64,000 nt of DNA. Source: Candidatus Pantoea soli. Its GTDB lineage: Bacteria > Pseudomonadota > Gammaproteobacteria > Enterobacterales > Enterobacteriaceae. A program made the translations under genes and the position numbers. The stretch lies in contig NZ_CP032703.1 in assembly GCF_007833795.1 (NCBI RefSeq), positions 310,001 through 374,000 on the forward strand, read 5' to 3'. Shown one piece after another: positions 9,056 to 18,650 of the stretch (positions within the stretch are counted from its first letter, which is position 1; every line of letters begins with the position of its first letter). The notes under the pieces are model-generated. The model had not been told where the DNA came from and did not search any database. It worked only from the letters and a program-made list of their open reading frames with translations.

Positions 9056-11086
9056 TCAGATGCCCGGATAAGTAATATTGCTGCCCGGGGCTTCACGGTG
9101 CAGATGGATAAAGTTCAGATGACGCTCGTACTGGTCGAGAATATCGATGATCACCTGCTCTTTGTTGTAATCCATCAGATCATTGCCCTGGCTGCCCTCC
9201 AGCAGGAAGGTTTCCAGACGGAAATAATGCGATTTACCGCTGCGGGCGCGATAGGTAAAGCCCGGTACCGAGTACTGCTGCGGCCAGACCTGATAGACAA
9301 AGTCCTGCTCCTCGCCCAGATCCACGCGCAGGTCCAGATGGCCCAGCGGCTGGCCCTCTGCGGCTGCTACGTTCTCCAGCGAAACGCGGGCTCCGCGCAG
9401 TTCCAGCTCCTTCGCCACATCCTGCATCGCCGGGAAGATCACCGTCTCCATCATTTGCTGGGTATAGCGCGTGCCGGGATAGTTCATCAGGCGCGACAGC
9501 CGTTTTTTCCAGCTGCGGCGGTCGTTACTGGCGGCGATATAAGGCGCGGTTTCGCGGCTGGCGCTGGCGCGGCGATGATCTTCCACCTTCAGCGATTTAT
9601 ACAGTCCAGCCATGACAAAGAAAATCACAAAGCTGAACGGCAGGCCCATGATCACCGTGGTGTTCTGCAGCGCCGAAATCCCGTTGGTCATCAGCATGCC
9701 CATGGTCAGCACCCCGATGGCGATGGACCAGAAGATACGCAGCCAGTTGGGCGCGTCGCTGTTGATATCCTTGAGTTTCGACGTGAAGTTACCCAGCACC
9801 AGCGAACCGGAATCCGCCGAGGTGACATAAAACAGCATACCGGTAATCGTGGCGACCGATGCACTGAACTTAAACGCCGGATACTGCGCCAGCAGGCTGT
9901 AGAAGCCACGTTCGGCATGCGCCATCACTTCCTGAGCAAAACCGGCGTCGCCGTGAATGATTTCGTACAGCGCGGCATTACCAAACACCGACAGCCACAG
10001 CAGGGTGAAAGTAAACGGAATGATCAGCGTACCCAGCACAAATTCGCGAATGGTACGGCCACGCGAGATACGCGCCAGGAACAGCCCCACGAACGGCGAC
10101 CATGCCACCCACCAGGCCCAGAAGAACAGCGTCCAGCTGTTCATCCACTGCACCGGACGATCAAAGGCAAAGGTGTTCAGCGTCATACCCATAAAACGGT
10201 TGATGTAATCGCCGACATTCAGCACCAGTGCATTGAGCAGAAAATCGGTTTTGCCCATAAACAGCACAAACAGAATCAGCCCGAGCGCCAGCGCGACGTT
10301 GAGTTCCGATAAAATACGGATGCCCTTATCCACACCCGAGGTGACGGAAATCGTAGCGATGACCACCGACAGCACAATCAGCGCCATCTGCGCCGTCAGC
10401 CCTTCCGGCACGTCAAACAGCACTTTCAGCCCGTAGTTAAGCTGTACCACACCAATACCCAGCGTGGTGGCAATACCGAAGATGGTGCCAATCACGGCGG
10501 CGATGTCCACCGTGTGACCAATCGGCCCATTAATGCGCTTACCAAAAATCGGGTAAAGCGCGGAGCGAATCGTCAGCGGCAGGTTGTAGCGGTAGCTGAA
10601 ATAACCCAGCGCGATGCCCATCAGCGCGTACATTGACCAGCCGGTTACGCCGTAGTGGAACAGCGTCCACACCATGGCCTGACGGGCGGCTTCCAGCGTC
10701 TGCCCGGCGCCTTCCGGCGGCTGCATATACTGCGTGACCGGCTCTGCCACGGAGAAAAACATCAAATCGATACCGATGCCGGCCGCGAACAGCATCGCTG
10801 ACCAGCTCAGCAGGCTGAACTCCGGTTTGGACTGTTCCGGCCCGAGCTTGATCGCGCCATAGCGCGAACAGGCCATGTAAATCACAAAGACGATGTAGAG
10901 CGTGGCGGCCAGCATGTAATACCAGCCAAAGGTGGACGACACCCAGTTGACCGCCGTCTGAATCCAGCCCGCGGCCAGATCGCTATAGAGAATGGTGACA
11001 AGTGAAAACGTCAGAATCAGTCCGGCCGAGGTAAAAAACACCACGGGATTGATTCTGTCTTTTTCACTGGCAGGTGGATTAATCAT
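9056..11086 (-). CDS. betT: High-affinity choline transporter BetT (BCCT family)
   Basis: A 676-residue inner-membrane transporter that imports choline with protons for betaine synthesis. It has twelve hydrophobic segments in the first 510 residues, including the BCCT motif region with WTLFFWAWWVAWSPFVGLFLARISRGRTIREF (partly quoted family signature), and a long hydrophilic C-terminal domain (about 170 residues) as in E. coli BetT, where the tail senses osmotic state. The gene diverges from betIBA, with the BetI operator between. The ATG at 11086 begins MINPPASEKDRIN. A GC-rich hairpin follows the stop. Confidence 0.93.
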   Translation of the reverse strand: MINPPASEKDRINPVVFFTSAGLILTFSLVTILYSDLAAGWIQTAVNWVSSTFGWYYMLAATLYIVFVIYMACSRYGAIKLGPEQSKPEFSLLSWSAMLFAAGIGIDLMFFSVAEPVTQYMQPPEGAGQTLEAARQAMVWTLFHYGVTGWSMYALMGIALGYFSYRYNLPLTIRSALYPIFGKRINGPIGHTVDIAAVIGTIFGIATTLGIGVVQLNYGLKVLFDVPEGLTAQMALIVLSVVIATISVTSGVDKGIRILSELNVALALGLILFVLFMGKTDFLLNALVLNVGDYINRFMGMTLNTFAFDRPVQWMNSWTLFFWAWWVAWSPFVGLFLARISRGRTIREFVLGTLIIPFTFTLLWLSVFGNAALYEIIHGDAGFAQEVMAHAERGFYSLLAQYPAFKFSASVATITGMLFYVTSADSGSLVLGNFTSKLKDINSDAPNWLRIFWSIAIGVLTMGMLMTNGISALQNTTVIMGLPFSFVIFFVMAGLYKSLKVEDHRRASASRETAPYIAASNDRRSWKKRLSRLMNYPGTRYTQQMMETVIFPAMQDVAKELELRGARVSLENVAAAEGQPLGHLDLRVDLGEEQDFVYQVWPQQYSVPGFTYRARSGKSHYFRLETFLLEGSQGNDLMDYNKEQVIIDILDQYERHLNFIHLHREAPGSNITYPGI

Positions 11087-11272
11087 CGGTTACCTCTGGT
11101 TAATTTCCTGTAATAACACATAAAAATAAGACGACCTGTGCATCAGGCCTTGTTGTTTTACTTCCTGTTTTCTCCTCAGGGCGGTTAAGCACGGTGATAA
11201 ATCGCTAGCAAGCGTAGCGCACCGTTTGGCTTTTGTAACAAACGAAGCACAGTACTCTAACAACTTTCTTTT

Positions 11273-11294
11273 TTATATTGAACGTGCAATCAAA
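11273..11294. promoter_or_regulatory. BetI operator between betT and betI
   Basis: TTATATTGAACGTGCAATCA and the next two bases match the reported E. coli BetI site (reverse strand ATTGATTGGACGTTCAATAT...) at about 20 of 22 positions. It sits in the 251-base divergent region, so BetI should repress both betT and betIBA until choline is present. Confidence 0.75.
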
Positions 11295-11337
11295 AAAAGT
11301 TTTAATAGTGTTCTAACATTGAGGTGGAGCTGGAGTC

Positions 11338-11934
11338 ATGCCAAAGGTGGGAATGCAGCCGATTCGTCGTCGGCAGCTGATTGATGCAACGCTGAGCACG
11401 ATTAACGAGGTGGGGATCAACGACGCGACGATTGCGCAGATTGCGCGCCGTGCCGGGGTCTCGACCGGCATCATCAGCCACTATTTCAGGGATAAGAACG
11501 GGCTGCTGGAGGCCACCATGCGTGACGTCACGCGTCAGCTGCGTGATGCCGTTGCCGCCCGACTGAAACCTCTGGCGAACGCCAGCACCGAAGCGCGCCT
11601 GCTGGCCATTGTTGAGGGTAACTTTGATGAAACCCAGGTACACAGCGCCGCGATGAAGGCCTGGCTGGACTTCTGGGCAAGCAGCATGCATCAGCCGCAG
11701 CTTGGTCGCCTGGAACGGGTCAGCAGCCGCCGCTTGTTTTCCACGCTGGTGGCAGAGTTTCGCCGCGAAATCCCGCGCGAACAGGCCCGGCTGGCGGCGC
11801 ACGGCCTGGCCTCACTCATCGATGGCCTGTGGCTGCGCGCCGCGCTGAGCGGTAAGCCGTTCAATCTGGCGATAGCCAGAACGCTCACCACCCAATTCAT
11901 TCGTCAGCAACTGGCTGGCACACCGAATCACTGA
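11338..11934 (+). CDS. betI: Choline-responsive TetR-type repressor BetI
   Basis: A 198-residue TetR family protein starting [18 protein letters not shown], the standard BetI start. The helix-turn-helix is at about residues 25-52 ([20 protein letters not shown]). The ligand domain contains the BetI segment [26 protein letters not shown]. It represses bet genes, with choline as inducer. The ATG at 11338 follows GAGGTGGAGCTGGAG. betB starts 13 bases after the stop, preceded by AAGGAGAAA. Confidence 0.94.
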   Translation: MPKVGMQPIRRRQLIDATLSTINEVGINDATIAQIARRAGVSTGIISHYFRDKNGLLEATMRDVTRQLRDAVAARLKPLANASTEARLLAIVEGNFDETQVHSAAMKAWLDFWASSMHQPQLGRLERVSSRRLFSTLVAEFRREIPREQARLAAHGLASLIDGLWLRAALSGKPFNLAIARTLTTQFIRQQLAGTPNH

Positions 11935-11947
11935 GGAAGGAGAAACC

Positions 11948-13420
11948 ATGTCCCGATTCACCGAACAGCAGCTGTACATTGATGGTAAATACGTTCCGTC
12001 CGCTGCGGGCAACACTTTTCAGACCATCAACCCGGCCAATGGCGACGTTCTGGCCGAGGTGCACGAAGCAGAACAGACGGATGTTGATCGCGCGGTTGCC
12101 GCAGCCAGAAAAGGCCAGAAAATCTGGGCGGCGATGACGGCAATGGAGCGTTCACGCATTCTGCGTCGCGCTGTGGACATCCTGCGTGCGCGCAACGATG
12201 AGCTGGCAGAGCTGGAAACGCTGGACACCGGTAAACCCTTCAGCGAAACCCAGGCAGTGGATATTGTCACCGGCGCTGACGTGCTGGAGTACTACGCCGG
12301 GCTGATTCCGTCACTGGAAGGTCAGCAGATCCCGCTGCGTGATACCTCATTCGTGTATACCCGCCGTGAACCGCTGGGCGTGGTGGCGGGTATCGGCGCA
12401 TGGAACTACCCGATTCAGATTGCCCTGTGGAAATCTGCGCCTGCGCTGGCGGCCGGTAACGCGATGATCTTTAAACCCAGCGAAGTTACACCGCTGACGG
12501 CGCTGAAGCTGGCGGAAATCTACAGCGAAGCGGGCGTTCCCGACGGCGTATTTAACGTGCTGAACGGACGCGGCGCGGTGACAGGCCAGCTGCTGACGGA
12601 TCACCCGGGCATCGATAAAGTCTCTTTCACCGGTGGCGTGGCCAGCGGGAAAAAGGTGATGGCAAATGCGGCCAGCTCGACGCTGAAAGAGGTCACGATG
12701 GAGCTGGGCGGCAAATCACCGCTGATTATTTTTGATGATGCCGATCTCGATCTGGCAGCAGACATTGCGATGATGGCCAACTTCTACAGTTCGGGCCAGG
12801 TGTGCACCAACGGCACCCGCGTGTTTGTGCCGGCAAAATGGCAGGCGGTGTTTGAAGAGAAAATTGCCGCTCGCGTGGCGCGTATCAAAGCGGGCGATCT
12901 GAACGATCCGGCGACCAACTTCGGCCCGCTGGTGAGCTTCCCGCACCGGGATAACGTTATGCGCTATATCGAAACCGGCATCAGTGAAGGTGCACGCCTG
13001 CTGTGCGGCGGCAAGCGCATGCAGGGTGCCGCGTTCGACAAAGGCGCATGGGTGGAACCCACCGTGTTCACCGATTGCCGCGACGACATGACCATTGTGC
13101 GTGAAGAGATCTTCGGCCCGGTGATGTCCATCCTGACCTACGAAAGCGAAGACGAAGTGGTACGCCGCGCCAACGATACCGAATACGGACTGGCCGCCGG
13201 CATTGTGACCAACGACCTTAACCGCGCGCATCGCGTGATTCATCAGCTGGAAGCCGGCATTTGCTGGATCAACACCTGGGGTGAATCCGCAGCTGAAATG
13301 CCGGTGGGCGGCTATAAGCATTCAGGCATCGGCCGTGAAAACGGCGTAATGACACTGCAAAACTATACCCAGGTGAAATCGGTACAGGTCGAGATGACCC
13401 GTTTCCAGTCAGTATTTTAA
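11948..13420 (+). CDS. betB: Betaine aldehyde dehydrogenase BetB
   Basis: A 490-residue NAD(P)+-dependent aldehyde dehydrogenase converting betaine aldehyde to glycine betaine in the cytoplasm. The catalytic cysteine is C286 ([14 protein letters not shown]) and the general base lies in MELGGKSP (about residue 252); the cofactor-binding segment PWNY-like [20 protein letters not shown] is intact. Length equals E. coli BetB (490). It is the second gene of betIBA, 13 bases after betI and 26 bases before betA. Confidence 0.95.
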   Translation: MSRFTEQQLYIDGKYVPSAAGNTFQTINPANGDVLAEVHEAEQTDVDRAVAAARKGQKIWAAMTAMERSRILRRAVDILRARNDELAELETLDTGKPFSETQAVDIVTGADVLEYYAGLIPSLEGQQIPLRDTSFVYTRREPLGVVAGIGAWNYPIQIALWKSAPALAAGNAMIFKPSEVTPLTALKLAEIYSEAGVPDGVFNVLNGRGAVTGQLLTDHPGIDKVSFTGGVASGKKVMANAASSTLKEVTMELGGKSPLIIFDDADLDLAADIAMMANFYSSGQVCTNGTRVFVPAKWQAVFEEKIAARVARIKAGDLNDPATNFGPLVSFPHRDNVMRYIETGISEGARLLCGGKRMQGAAFDKGAWVEPTVFTDCRDDMTIVREEIFGPVMSILTYESEDEVVRRANDTEYGLAAGIVTNDLNRAHRVIHQLEAGICWINTWGESAAEMPVGGYKHSGIGRENGVMTLQNYTQVKSVQVEMTRFQSVF

Positions 13421-13446
13421 TCACGCTTAAACCTGAGGAGCGACGA

Positions 13447-15126
13447 ATGGAATTTGATTACATCATTATCGGAGCCGGATCCGCAGGCAACGTTTTGGCT
13501 ACCCGACTGACCGAAGACAGCAACGTTAATGTGCTGCTGCTGGAAGCTGGCGGCCCGGATTACCGTTTCGATTTTCGCACGCAGATGCCTGCGGCGCTGG
13601 CTTACCCATTACAGGGAAAACGCTATAACTGGGCGTATGAAACCGAACCTGAGCCCTACATGAATAACCGCCGGATGGAGTGCGGACGCGGCAAAGGCCT
13701 GGGCGGCTCATCGCTGATCAACGGTATGTGCTACATCCGCGGCAACGCGATGGATCTGGATAACTGGGCGCAGCAGCCGGGGCTGGAGCGCTGGAGCTAT
13801 CTCGACTGCCTGCCCTACTACCGTAAATCGGAAACGCGCGACATTGGCGCGAACGATTATCACGGCGGCGACGGTCCGGTCAGCATTACCACCTGCAAAC
13901 CGGACAACAACCCGCTGTTTGCCGCCATGATTGAAGCCGGTGTTCAGGCGGGTTACCCGCGCACCGAGGATCTGAACGGCTATCAGCAGGAAGGGTTTGG
14001 GCCGATGGACCGCTTTGTTACGCCGCAGGGTCGCCGCTCCAGCACCGCGCGTGGCTATCTGGACATGGCAAAAACGCGCCCGAATCTGAAAATTATTACG
14101 CATGCCACCACCGATCGGATTCTGTTCGACGGCAAACGCGCCGTCGGCGTTCAGTATCTGCAGGGCGGCAGCGACACCTCACATACCGTGCATGCGCGTC
14201 GCGAAGTGCTGCTGTGCGCCGGTGCTATCGCCTCGCCGCAGATCCTGCAGCGTTCCGGTGTGGGTGATGCTGCACTGCTGAAAAAATTCGATATCCCGCT
14301 GGTGCACGACCTGCCTGGCGTGGGTGAAAACCTGCAGGACCACCTGGAAATGTACCTGCAGTATGAATGTAAAGAGCCGGTGTCCCTCTATCCGGCGCTG
14401 AAGTGGTGGAATCAGCCGAAAATCGGTGCGGAGTGGCTGTTCAAAGGCACCGGTATTGGTGCCAGCAACCAGTTCGAAGGCGGTGGATTTATCCGCAGCC
14501 GGGAAGAGTTTACCTGGCCGAATATTCAGTACCACTTCCTGCCGGTGGCGATTAACTACAACGGCTCCAATGCGGTGGAAGCGCACGGTTTCCAGTGCCA
14601 CGTCGGTTCAATGCGCTCACCCAGCCGCGGCCACGTGCGGATTAAATCGCGCGATCCGCGCCGTCATCCGGCGATTCTGTTCAACTACATGTCGCATGAG
14701 CAGGACTGGCATGAATTCCGTGATGCGATTCGCATCACCCGCCAGATCATCAATCAGCCGGCGCTGGACAAATATCGCGGTCGCGAAATCAGCCCGGGCA
14801 TTGATTGCCAGACCGACGAGCAGCTGGATGAGTTTGTCCGTAACCACGCTGAAACCGCCTATCATCCGTGCGGCACCTGTAAAATGGGCAATGATGCGAT
14901 GGCCGTCGTCGATGGCGAAGGTCGGGTGCACGGTGTGGAAGGCCTGCGCGTGGTGGATGCCTCTATCATGCCGCTGATCATCACCGGTAATCTCAACGCC
15001 ACCACCATTATGATTGGCGAGAAGATTGCGGATAACATCCGCGGGCGCCAGCCGCTGCCTCGCAGCACGGCGGATTACTTCGTTGCCGGCGATCGTCCGG
15101 TACGCGGTGAGCCGATGCGGGCATAA
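13447..15126 (+). CDS. betA: Choline dehydrogenase BetA (GMC flavoprotein)
   Basis: A 559-residue FAD enzyme of the GMC family oxidising choline to betaine aldehyde, membrane-associated and linked to the respiratory chain. The N-terminal dinucleotide fold ([15 protein letters not shown]) and both GMC signatures ([30 protein letters not shown]) are present, with the active-site His-Asn pair near the C-terminus in [11 protein letters not shown] and [29 protein letters not shown] stretch precedes the ATG. It ends the betIBA transcript, followed by a strong terminator. Confidence 0.95.
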   Translation: MEFDYIIIGAGSAGNVLATRLTEDSNVNVLLLEAGGPDYRFDFRTQMPAALAYPLQGKRYNWAYETEPEPYMNNRRMECGRGKGLGGSSLINGMCYIRGNAMDLDNWAQQPGLERWSYLDCLPYYRKSETRDIGANDYHGGDGPVSITTCKPDNNPLFAAMIEAGVQAGYPRTEDLNGYQQEGFGPMDRFVTPQGRRSSTARGYLDMAKTRPNLKIITHATTDRILFDGKRAVGVQYLQGGSDTSHTVHARREVLLCAGAIASPQILQRSGVGDAALLKKFDIPLVHDLPGVGENLQDHLEMYLQYECKEPVSLYPALKWWNQPKIGAEWLFKGTGIGASNQFEGGGFIRSREEFTWPNIQYHFLPVAINYNGSNAVEAHGFQCHVGSMRSPSRGHVRIKSRDPRRHPAILFNYMSHEQDWHEFRDAIRITRQIINQPALDKYRGREISPGIDCQTDEQLDEFVRNHAETAYHPCGTCKMGNDAMAVVDGEGRVHGVEGLRVVDASIMPLIITGNLNATTIMIGEKIADNIRGRQPLPRSTADYFVAGDRPVRGEPMRA

Positions 15127-15133
15127 CGTATTT

Positions 15134-15164
15134 CAGGGCAGCTTTATGCTGCCCTGCTTTTTTT
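15134..15164 (+). terminator. Rho-independent terminator of betIBA
   Basis: Nine-base-pair stem CAGGGCAGC / GCTGCCCTG with loop TTTAT, followed by C and seven T residues, eight bases after the betA stop. Confidence 0.88.
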
Positions 15165-15251
15165 CAGCCGGATGTTTCCCCAGCCTCACGCTGAGCGAGC
15201 GCTGTGATGCAACCTGCTTCTTGTTGTTTTATAAAATCTGCCCCTGCTCTG

Positions 15252-15430
15252 CTGCTTCTGCCCTGCCCGGCTGTTTCTGCTTCTGCTCGCACCTGCTTTA
15301 CTGCTTCTGCCCTGCCTGACTGTTTCTGCCTCTGCTCGTACCTGCTTTGCTGCTTCTGCCCTGCCTGCTGTTTCTGCCTCTGCTCGCACCTGCTTTGTTC
15401 TGCCCTGCCTGCTGTCTCTGCCCTGCTTCA
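15252..15430. repeat. Degenerate 49-bp tandem repeat, pyrimidine-rich on the plus strand
   Basis: Three successive near-copies begin at 15252, 15301 and 15350 (49, 49 and 48 bases), each starting CTGCTTCTGCCCTGCC and ending near CGCACCTGCTTT or CGTACCTGCTTT. A shortened fourth copy follows from about 15398. Within each unit, TTCTGC/CTCTGC hexamers recur, so the array may have grown from a smaller motif. The plus strand is almost purely C/T with G only in CTG steps. The period is not a multiple of three, so it does not encode a protein repeat. It lies between two convergent genes; 15165-15540 holds no gene that I can support. Confidence 0.85.
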
Positions 15431-15540
15431 CTGTTTCTATCCTGCCCCGCCGCCCCTGCGTTTTCTGGCTAGCCCACAGGCCGCACTGTCCCAGAGTTTC
15501 ATTGATACATTAATAGTATGTTGTAACTACAAAAACCAGA

Positions 15541-16464
15541 TCAGCCGGTCAGGCTTGTGGACGGTAAGGTAAGCGCCTGCATAAATCGTTCAAGAATGGC
15601 GTTGTGACGCTGCCCCTGACGCCTTACCAGTGCAATAGTGCTGCTATATCGCAGCTGTTCGGGTGCAATAGCGCGCATCAGCTTTTTTTCCACCCACTGC
15701 GCAGCGTAGTGGTCCGGCAGAAAACCGATAAAGCGACCGGTCAGGATCAGGAAGGCGATCCCCTCGCGATCGGAAGCGGTCGCCGTGCACGTCAGCGATT
15801 GCTGCAGCTGCATGGCTTCTGCCGGCGTGCGAAATGCTGGCGCAACCGCATCATAATGGCTCAGCGCTTCTGCCTTTGCGGTGGCCGCTGTGCCGAACAG
15901 CGCATGCTCACGGCTGCAGTAAAGCTGGGAAATTTCTTCATACAGCGGCGTATAAACCAGCCCGGAAACCGGTGCGGTCAGCGGCAGCGCGCCGGCGTGC
16001 AGCCGGCCATCCATCAGCCCGCGCTCAATCTCAGCCGCCGTCAACATGCTGATGTTGATATGAATTTCTGAACCGTCGTCGCGCAGGGCATCCAGCGCAT
16101 CGGTAATTTGCATCCGCGGCTGCGTGACCAGATTGTTGATAATGCCGATGTTGAACTCGCCACGCAGATGTTTGTGCATCTGATTCACCTGCTGGCGGAA
16201 ATTTTCCACCGCCGCCATCATGCTTTCGCTGTGACGCAGAATCTCCCGCCCTTCATCGGTGAGCGCAAAGCCGGCGCGGCCGCGCTGACACAAACGCATG
16301 CCCAGCCGTTTTTCCAGATCGCTCATATGCAGGCTGATGGCCGATCGGGTAATGCCCAGCACGCTTTCCGCTGCTGTGAAACTGCCGCACTCCACAACGG
16401 TTTTAAACATTCTCAGCAGCCGAAGGTCAAAATCCGTGATCTGCCCCAGCGATTTCGCTTTCAT
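15541..16464 (-). CDS. LysR family transcriptional regulator
   Basis: A 307-residue LysR-type regulator. The N-terminal winged helix-turn-helix covers residues 10-70 (LRLLRMFKTVVECGSFTAAE, then RSAISLHMSDLEKRLGMRL), followed by the linker and a two-lobed effector domain. It diverges from the omega-aminotransferase gene, with 98 bases between the starts that hold a large inverted repeat, so it probably activates that gene. The effector is unknown; an amino acid or amine substrate of the aminotransferase is the simple guess. Confidence 0.88.
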   Translation of the reverse strand: MKAKSLGQITDFDLRLLRMFKTVVECGSFTAAESVLGITRSAISLHMSDLEKRLGMRLCQRGRAGFALTDEGREILRHSESMMAAVENFRQQVNQMHKHLRGEFNIGIINNLVTQPRMQITDALDALRDDGSEIHINISMLTAAEIERGLMDGRLHAGALPLTAPVSGLVYTPLYEEISQLYCSREHALFGTAATAKAEALSHYDAVAPAFRTPAEAMQLQQSLTCTATASDREGIAFLILTGRFIGFLPDHYAAQWVEKKLMRAIAPEQLRYSSTIALVRRQGQRHNAILERFMQALTLPSTSLTG

Positions 16465-16469
16465 ATAGG

Positions 16470-16514
16470 TGAGTTAATCCATAACTGAACATGAGTTGTT
16501 AAGGATTTAACTCA
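16470..16514. promoter_or_regulatory. Inverted repeat in LysR/aminotransferase divergent promoter
   Basis: TGAGTTAATCC at 16470-16480 pairs with GGATTTAACTCA at 16503-16514, one base bulged, separated by 22 bases that contain further GAGTT copies. LysR regulators bind such spaced dyads near divergent starts, so this is the probable binding region. Function is inferred. Confidence 0.55.
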
Positions 16515-16562
16515 ACTAAGCATTGATTGCAAACTGCCCGCAGGCTTACCGGAGAAAACATC

Positions 16563-17894
16563 ATGTCTGATTCCGTCAACACGGCTTCATTAAACCTGCA
16601 GGCGCACTGGATGCCGTTCAGTGCTAACCGGCAATTCCAGCGCGATCCCCGTTTTATCGTGGCGGCAGAGGGCCGCTGGCTGACGGACGATAAAGGCCGT
16701 CAGATTTATGACAGCCTGTCCGGTCTGTGGACCTGCGGCGCAGGCCATACGCGCAGTGAAATTCAGGCCGCTGTGGCAAAACAACTCGGCACGCTGGATT
16801 ACTCACCCGGCTTTCAGTATGGCCATCCCCTCTCCTTTCGTCTGGCAGATCGCATTGCTCAACTGATGCCGGGCGATCTTAATCACGTATTTTTTACCGG
16901 TTCGGGTTCAGAGTCGGCGGATACGGCCGTAAAAATGGCGCGGGCCTACTGGCGAGCCAAAGGCCTGCCTGCCAAAACCCGGCTGATTGGCCGCGCGCGT
17001 GGCTATCATGGCGTGAACATTGGCGGCACCAGTCTTGGCGGCATTGGCGGTAACCGTAAAATGTTCGGTCAGTTTATGGAAGTTGACCATCTGCCCCATA
17101 CGCTGCAAAGCCATCTTGCTTTTACGCCAGGTCAGGCGGAGAGCGGCGGCGTGGCGCTGGCGGATGAGATGCTTAAACTGATTGAGCTGCACGACGCGGC
17201 AAACATCGCCGCGCTGATCGTCGAACCGCTCTCCGGTTCAGCAGGCGCGATTGTCCCGCCCAAAGGGTATCTGCAGCGGCTGCGAGAGATTTGTACGCAG
17301 CACAATATCCTGCTGATCTTTGATGAGGTTATCACCGGTTTTGGCCGCATGGGTCGCTGGAGCGGCGCGGACTATTTCGGCGTAACGCCGGATCTGCTGA
17401 ACTTCGCCAAGCAGATCACCAATGGTGCGATTCCGCTGGGCGGTGTGGTAGCCAGCGCGGAGATTTATCACACCTTTATGTCACAGTCGCTGCCGGAACA
17501 CGCGGTTGAGTTTGCGCATGGTTATACCTATTCAGCGCATCCGGTGGCCTGCGCCGCCGCGCTGGCCACGCTGGATGTGCTGGAGCAGGACGCGCTCATC
17601 GCCCGCTCGGCGGAGCTGGCCGCGCCGTTTGAACGCGCGCTGCATGGGTTGCGTTCCTGCCCGCACGTGGTGGATATTCGCAACTGTGGCCTGGTCGGTG
17701 CCATTCAGCTGGCACCGCGCGACAACGACGCGACGGTACGCCCGTTTGAAGCCGGTATGGCGCTGTGGAAAGCCGGATTTTACGTACGCTTTGGTGGCGA
17801 TACGCTGCAGTTCGGCCCGATGTTCAATGCCCAGCCTGCCGAACTGGATCGGCTGTTTGACGCCGTGGGCGAAGCGCTGCATCAGGTCAGTTAA
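16563..17894 (+). CDS. Omega-amino acid:pyruvate aminotransferase (class III, PLP)
   Basis: A 443-residue class III aminotransferase. The family order is complete: substrate region LQAHWMPFSANRQF near the start, FFTGSGSESADTAVKMARAY, the class III signature LLIFDEVITGFGRMG, the PLP lysine K283 (FAKQITNGAIPLGG) and a C-terminal RFGGDTLQFGPMF. These match beta-alanine/omega-amino acid--pyruvate transaminases, which move amino groups from beta-alanine or related omega-amines to pyruvate. The ATG at 16563 (MSDSVNTAS) follows a GGAGAAAACATC site; an upstream start at 16527 is less likely. A LysR regulator diverges from it. It may act with the neighbouring nitrogen operon, but they converge, so the link is only by position. 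Confidence 0.85.
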   Translation: MSDSVNTASLNLQAHWMPFSANRQFQRDPRFIVAAEGRWLTDDKGRQIYDSLSGLWTCGAGHTRSEIQAAVAKQLGTLDYSPGFQYGHPLSFRLADRIAQLMPGDLNHVFFTGSGSESADTAVKMARAYWRAKGLPAKTRLIGRARGYHGVNIGGTSLGGIGGNRKMFGQFMEVDHLPHTLQSHLAFTPGQAESGGVALADEMLKLIELHDAANIAALIVEPLSGSAGAIVPPKGYLQRLREICTQHNILLIFDEVITGFGRMGRWSGADYFGVTPDLLNFAKQITNGAIPLGGVVASAEIYHTFMSQSLPEHAVEFAHGYTYSAHPVACAAALATLDVLEQDALIARSAELAAPFERALHGLRSCPHVVDIRNCGLVGAIQLAPRDNDATVRPFEAGMALWKAGFYVRFGGDTLQFGPMFNAQPAELDRLFDAVGEALHQVS

Positions 17895-17942
17895 CCTTAC
17901 CGACAAGTGCAAGCAGGCGACCCACCCGGGCCGCCTCTGTCT

Positions 17943-18650
17943 CTACCCGACCCGCACCGCAGGTTGCGGATTGAGCGCGGCCAGCAGCGTTGCCGACGAG
18001 GCAACCGCACCGAAAATGCCGCCCTGCATATGAATCATGCTGAGCGCGGCTTCATGATGATGCCGCTCGGTGGCTGCGCAGCAATCGGACAGCACCAGAC
18101 ACTCGAAACCGCGATCGTTAGCTTCCCGCAGCGTCGTGTGCACGCAGACATCCGTGGTTATCCCGGTGATGATCAGGTTGCGGATTCCCTGACTCCGCAA
18201 AATCAGCTCCAGATCGGTGGCGTAAAACGATCCTTTACCCGGTTTATCAATGATCACCTCACCCGGTAATGGGGCCAGCTCCGGGATGATCTCCCAGCCC
18301 GGTTCACCGCGCACCAGTATTCGCCCGCACGGCCCGGCTGCGCCGATCTCGGCGTGCATGCGCCTGGAGCGCCAGCGCTTGTTGGCAGGCAGGTCACTCA
18401 GATCCGGGCGATGCCCTTCGCGGGTATGAATCACCGGAAAGCCCCGCTCACGCAGGCAGGCCAGTACCCGCTGCAGAGGTTCGATCGGTGCCCGCGTCAG
18501 GGCAATATCGTAGCCCATGCTGTCAACGTATCCCCCTTTGCCGCAGAAATCAGTCTGCATATCAATGATCAGCAGCGCGGTGTCGTCTGCTGAGCAGCCG
18601 CCGTCAAACGGCCAGGCATAAGGTGTGGAATCGATCTGATAATCAGACAT
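17943..18650 (-). CDS. Biuret amidohydrolase-like cysteine hydrolase (isochorismatase superfamily)
   Basis: A 235-residue cytoplasmic cysteine hydrolase. The catalytic triad is D30 ([11 protein letters not shown]), K136 ([10 protein letters not shown]) and C169 ([20 protein letters not shown]). The 106- and 33-residue spacings equal those of rhizobial biuret hydrolase BiuH (D36, K142, C175), and the stretches [34 protein letters not shown] and [12 protein letters not shown] closely follow BiuH. BiuH converts biuret to allophanate and ammonia. The ATG at 18650 overlaps the permease stop by eight bases, so it is the third gene of a coupled operon. No allophanate hydrolase is seen unless the amidase upstream fills that role. 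A relative acting on another ureide cannot be excluded. Confidence 0.8.
   Translation of the reverse strand: MSDYQIDSTPYAWPFDGGCSADDTALLIIDMQTDFCGKGGYVDSMGYDIALTRAPIEPLQRVLACLRERGFPVIHTREGHRPDLSDLPANKRWRSRRMHAEIGAAGPCGRILVRGEPGWEIIPELAPLPGEVIIDKPGKGSFYATDLELILRSQGIRNLIITGITTDVCVHTTLREANDRGFECLVLSDCCAATERHHHEAALSMIHMQGGIFGAVASSATLLAALNPQPAVRVG

Noticed and set aside
8990..10312. 440-codon plus-strand ORF antisense to betT
   Set aside because: Composition (His/Gln/Arg-rich) is that of a GC-rich gene's opposite strand, and betT is unmistakable.
15186..15431. 81-codon minus-strand ORF with Arg/Ala/Gln-rich repeats
   Set aside because: It is the translation of the 49-bp tandem repeat. The period is not a multiple of three, so no repeated peptide is kept, and there is no ribosome site.
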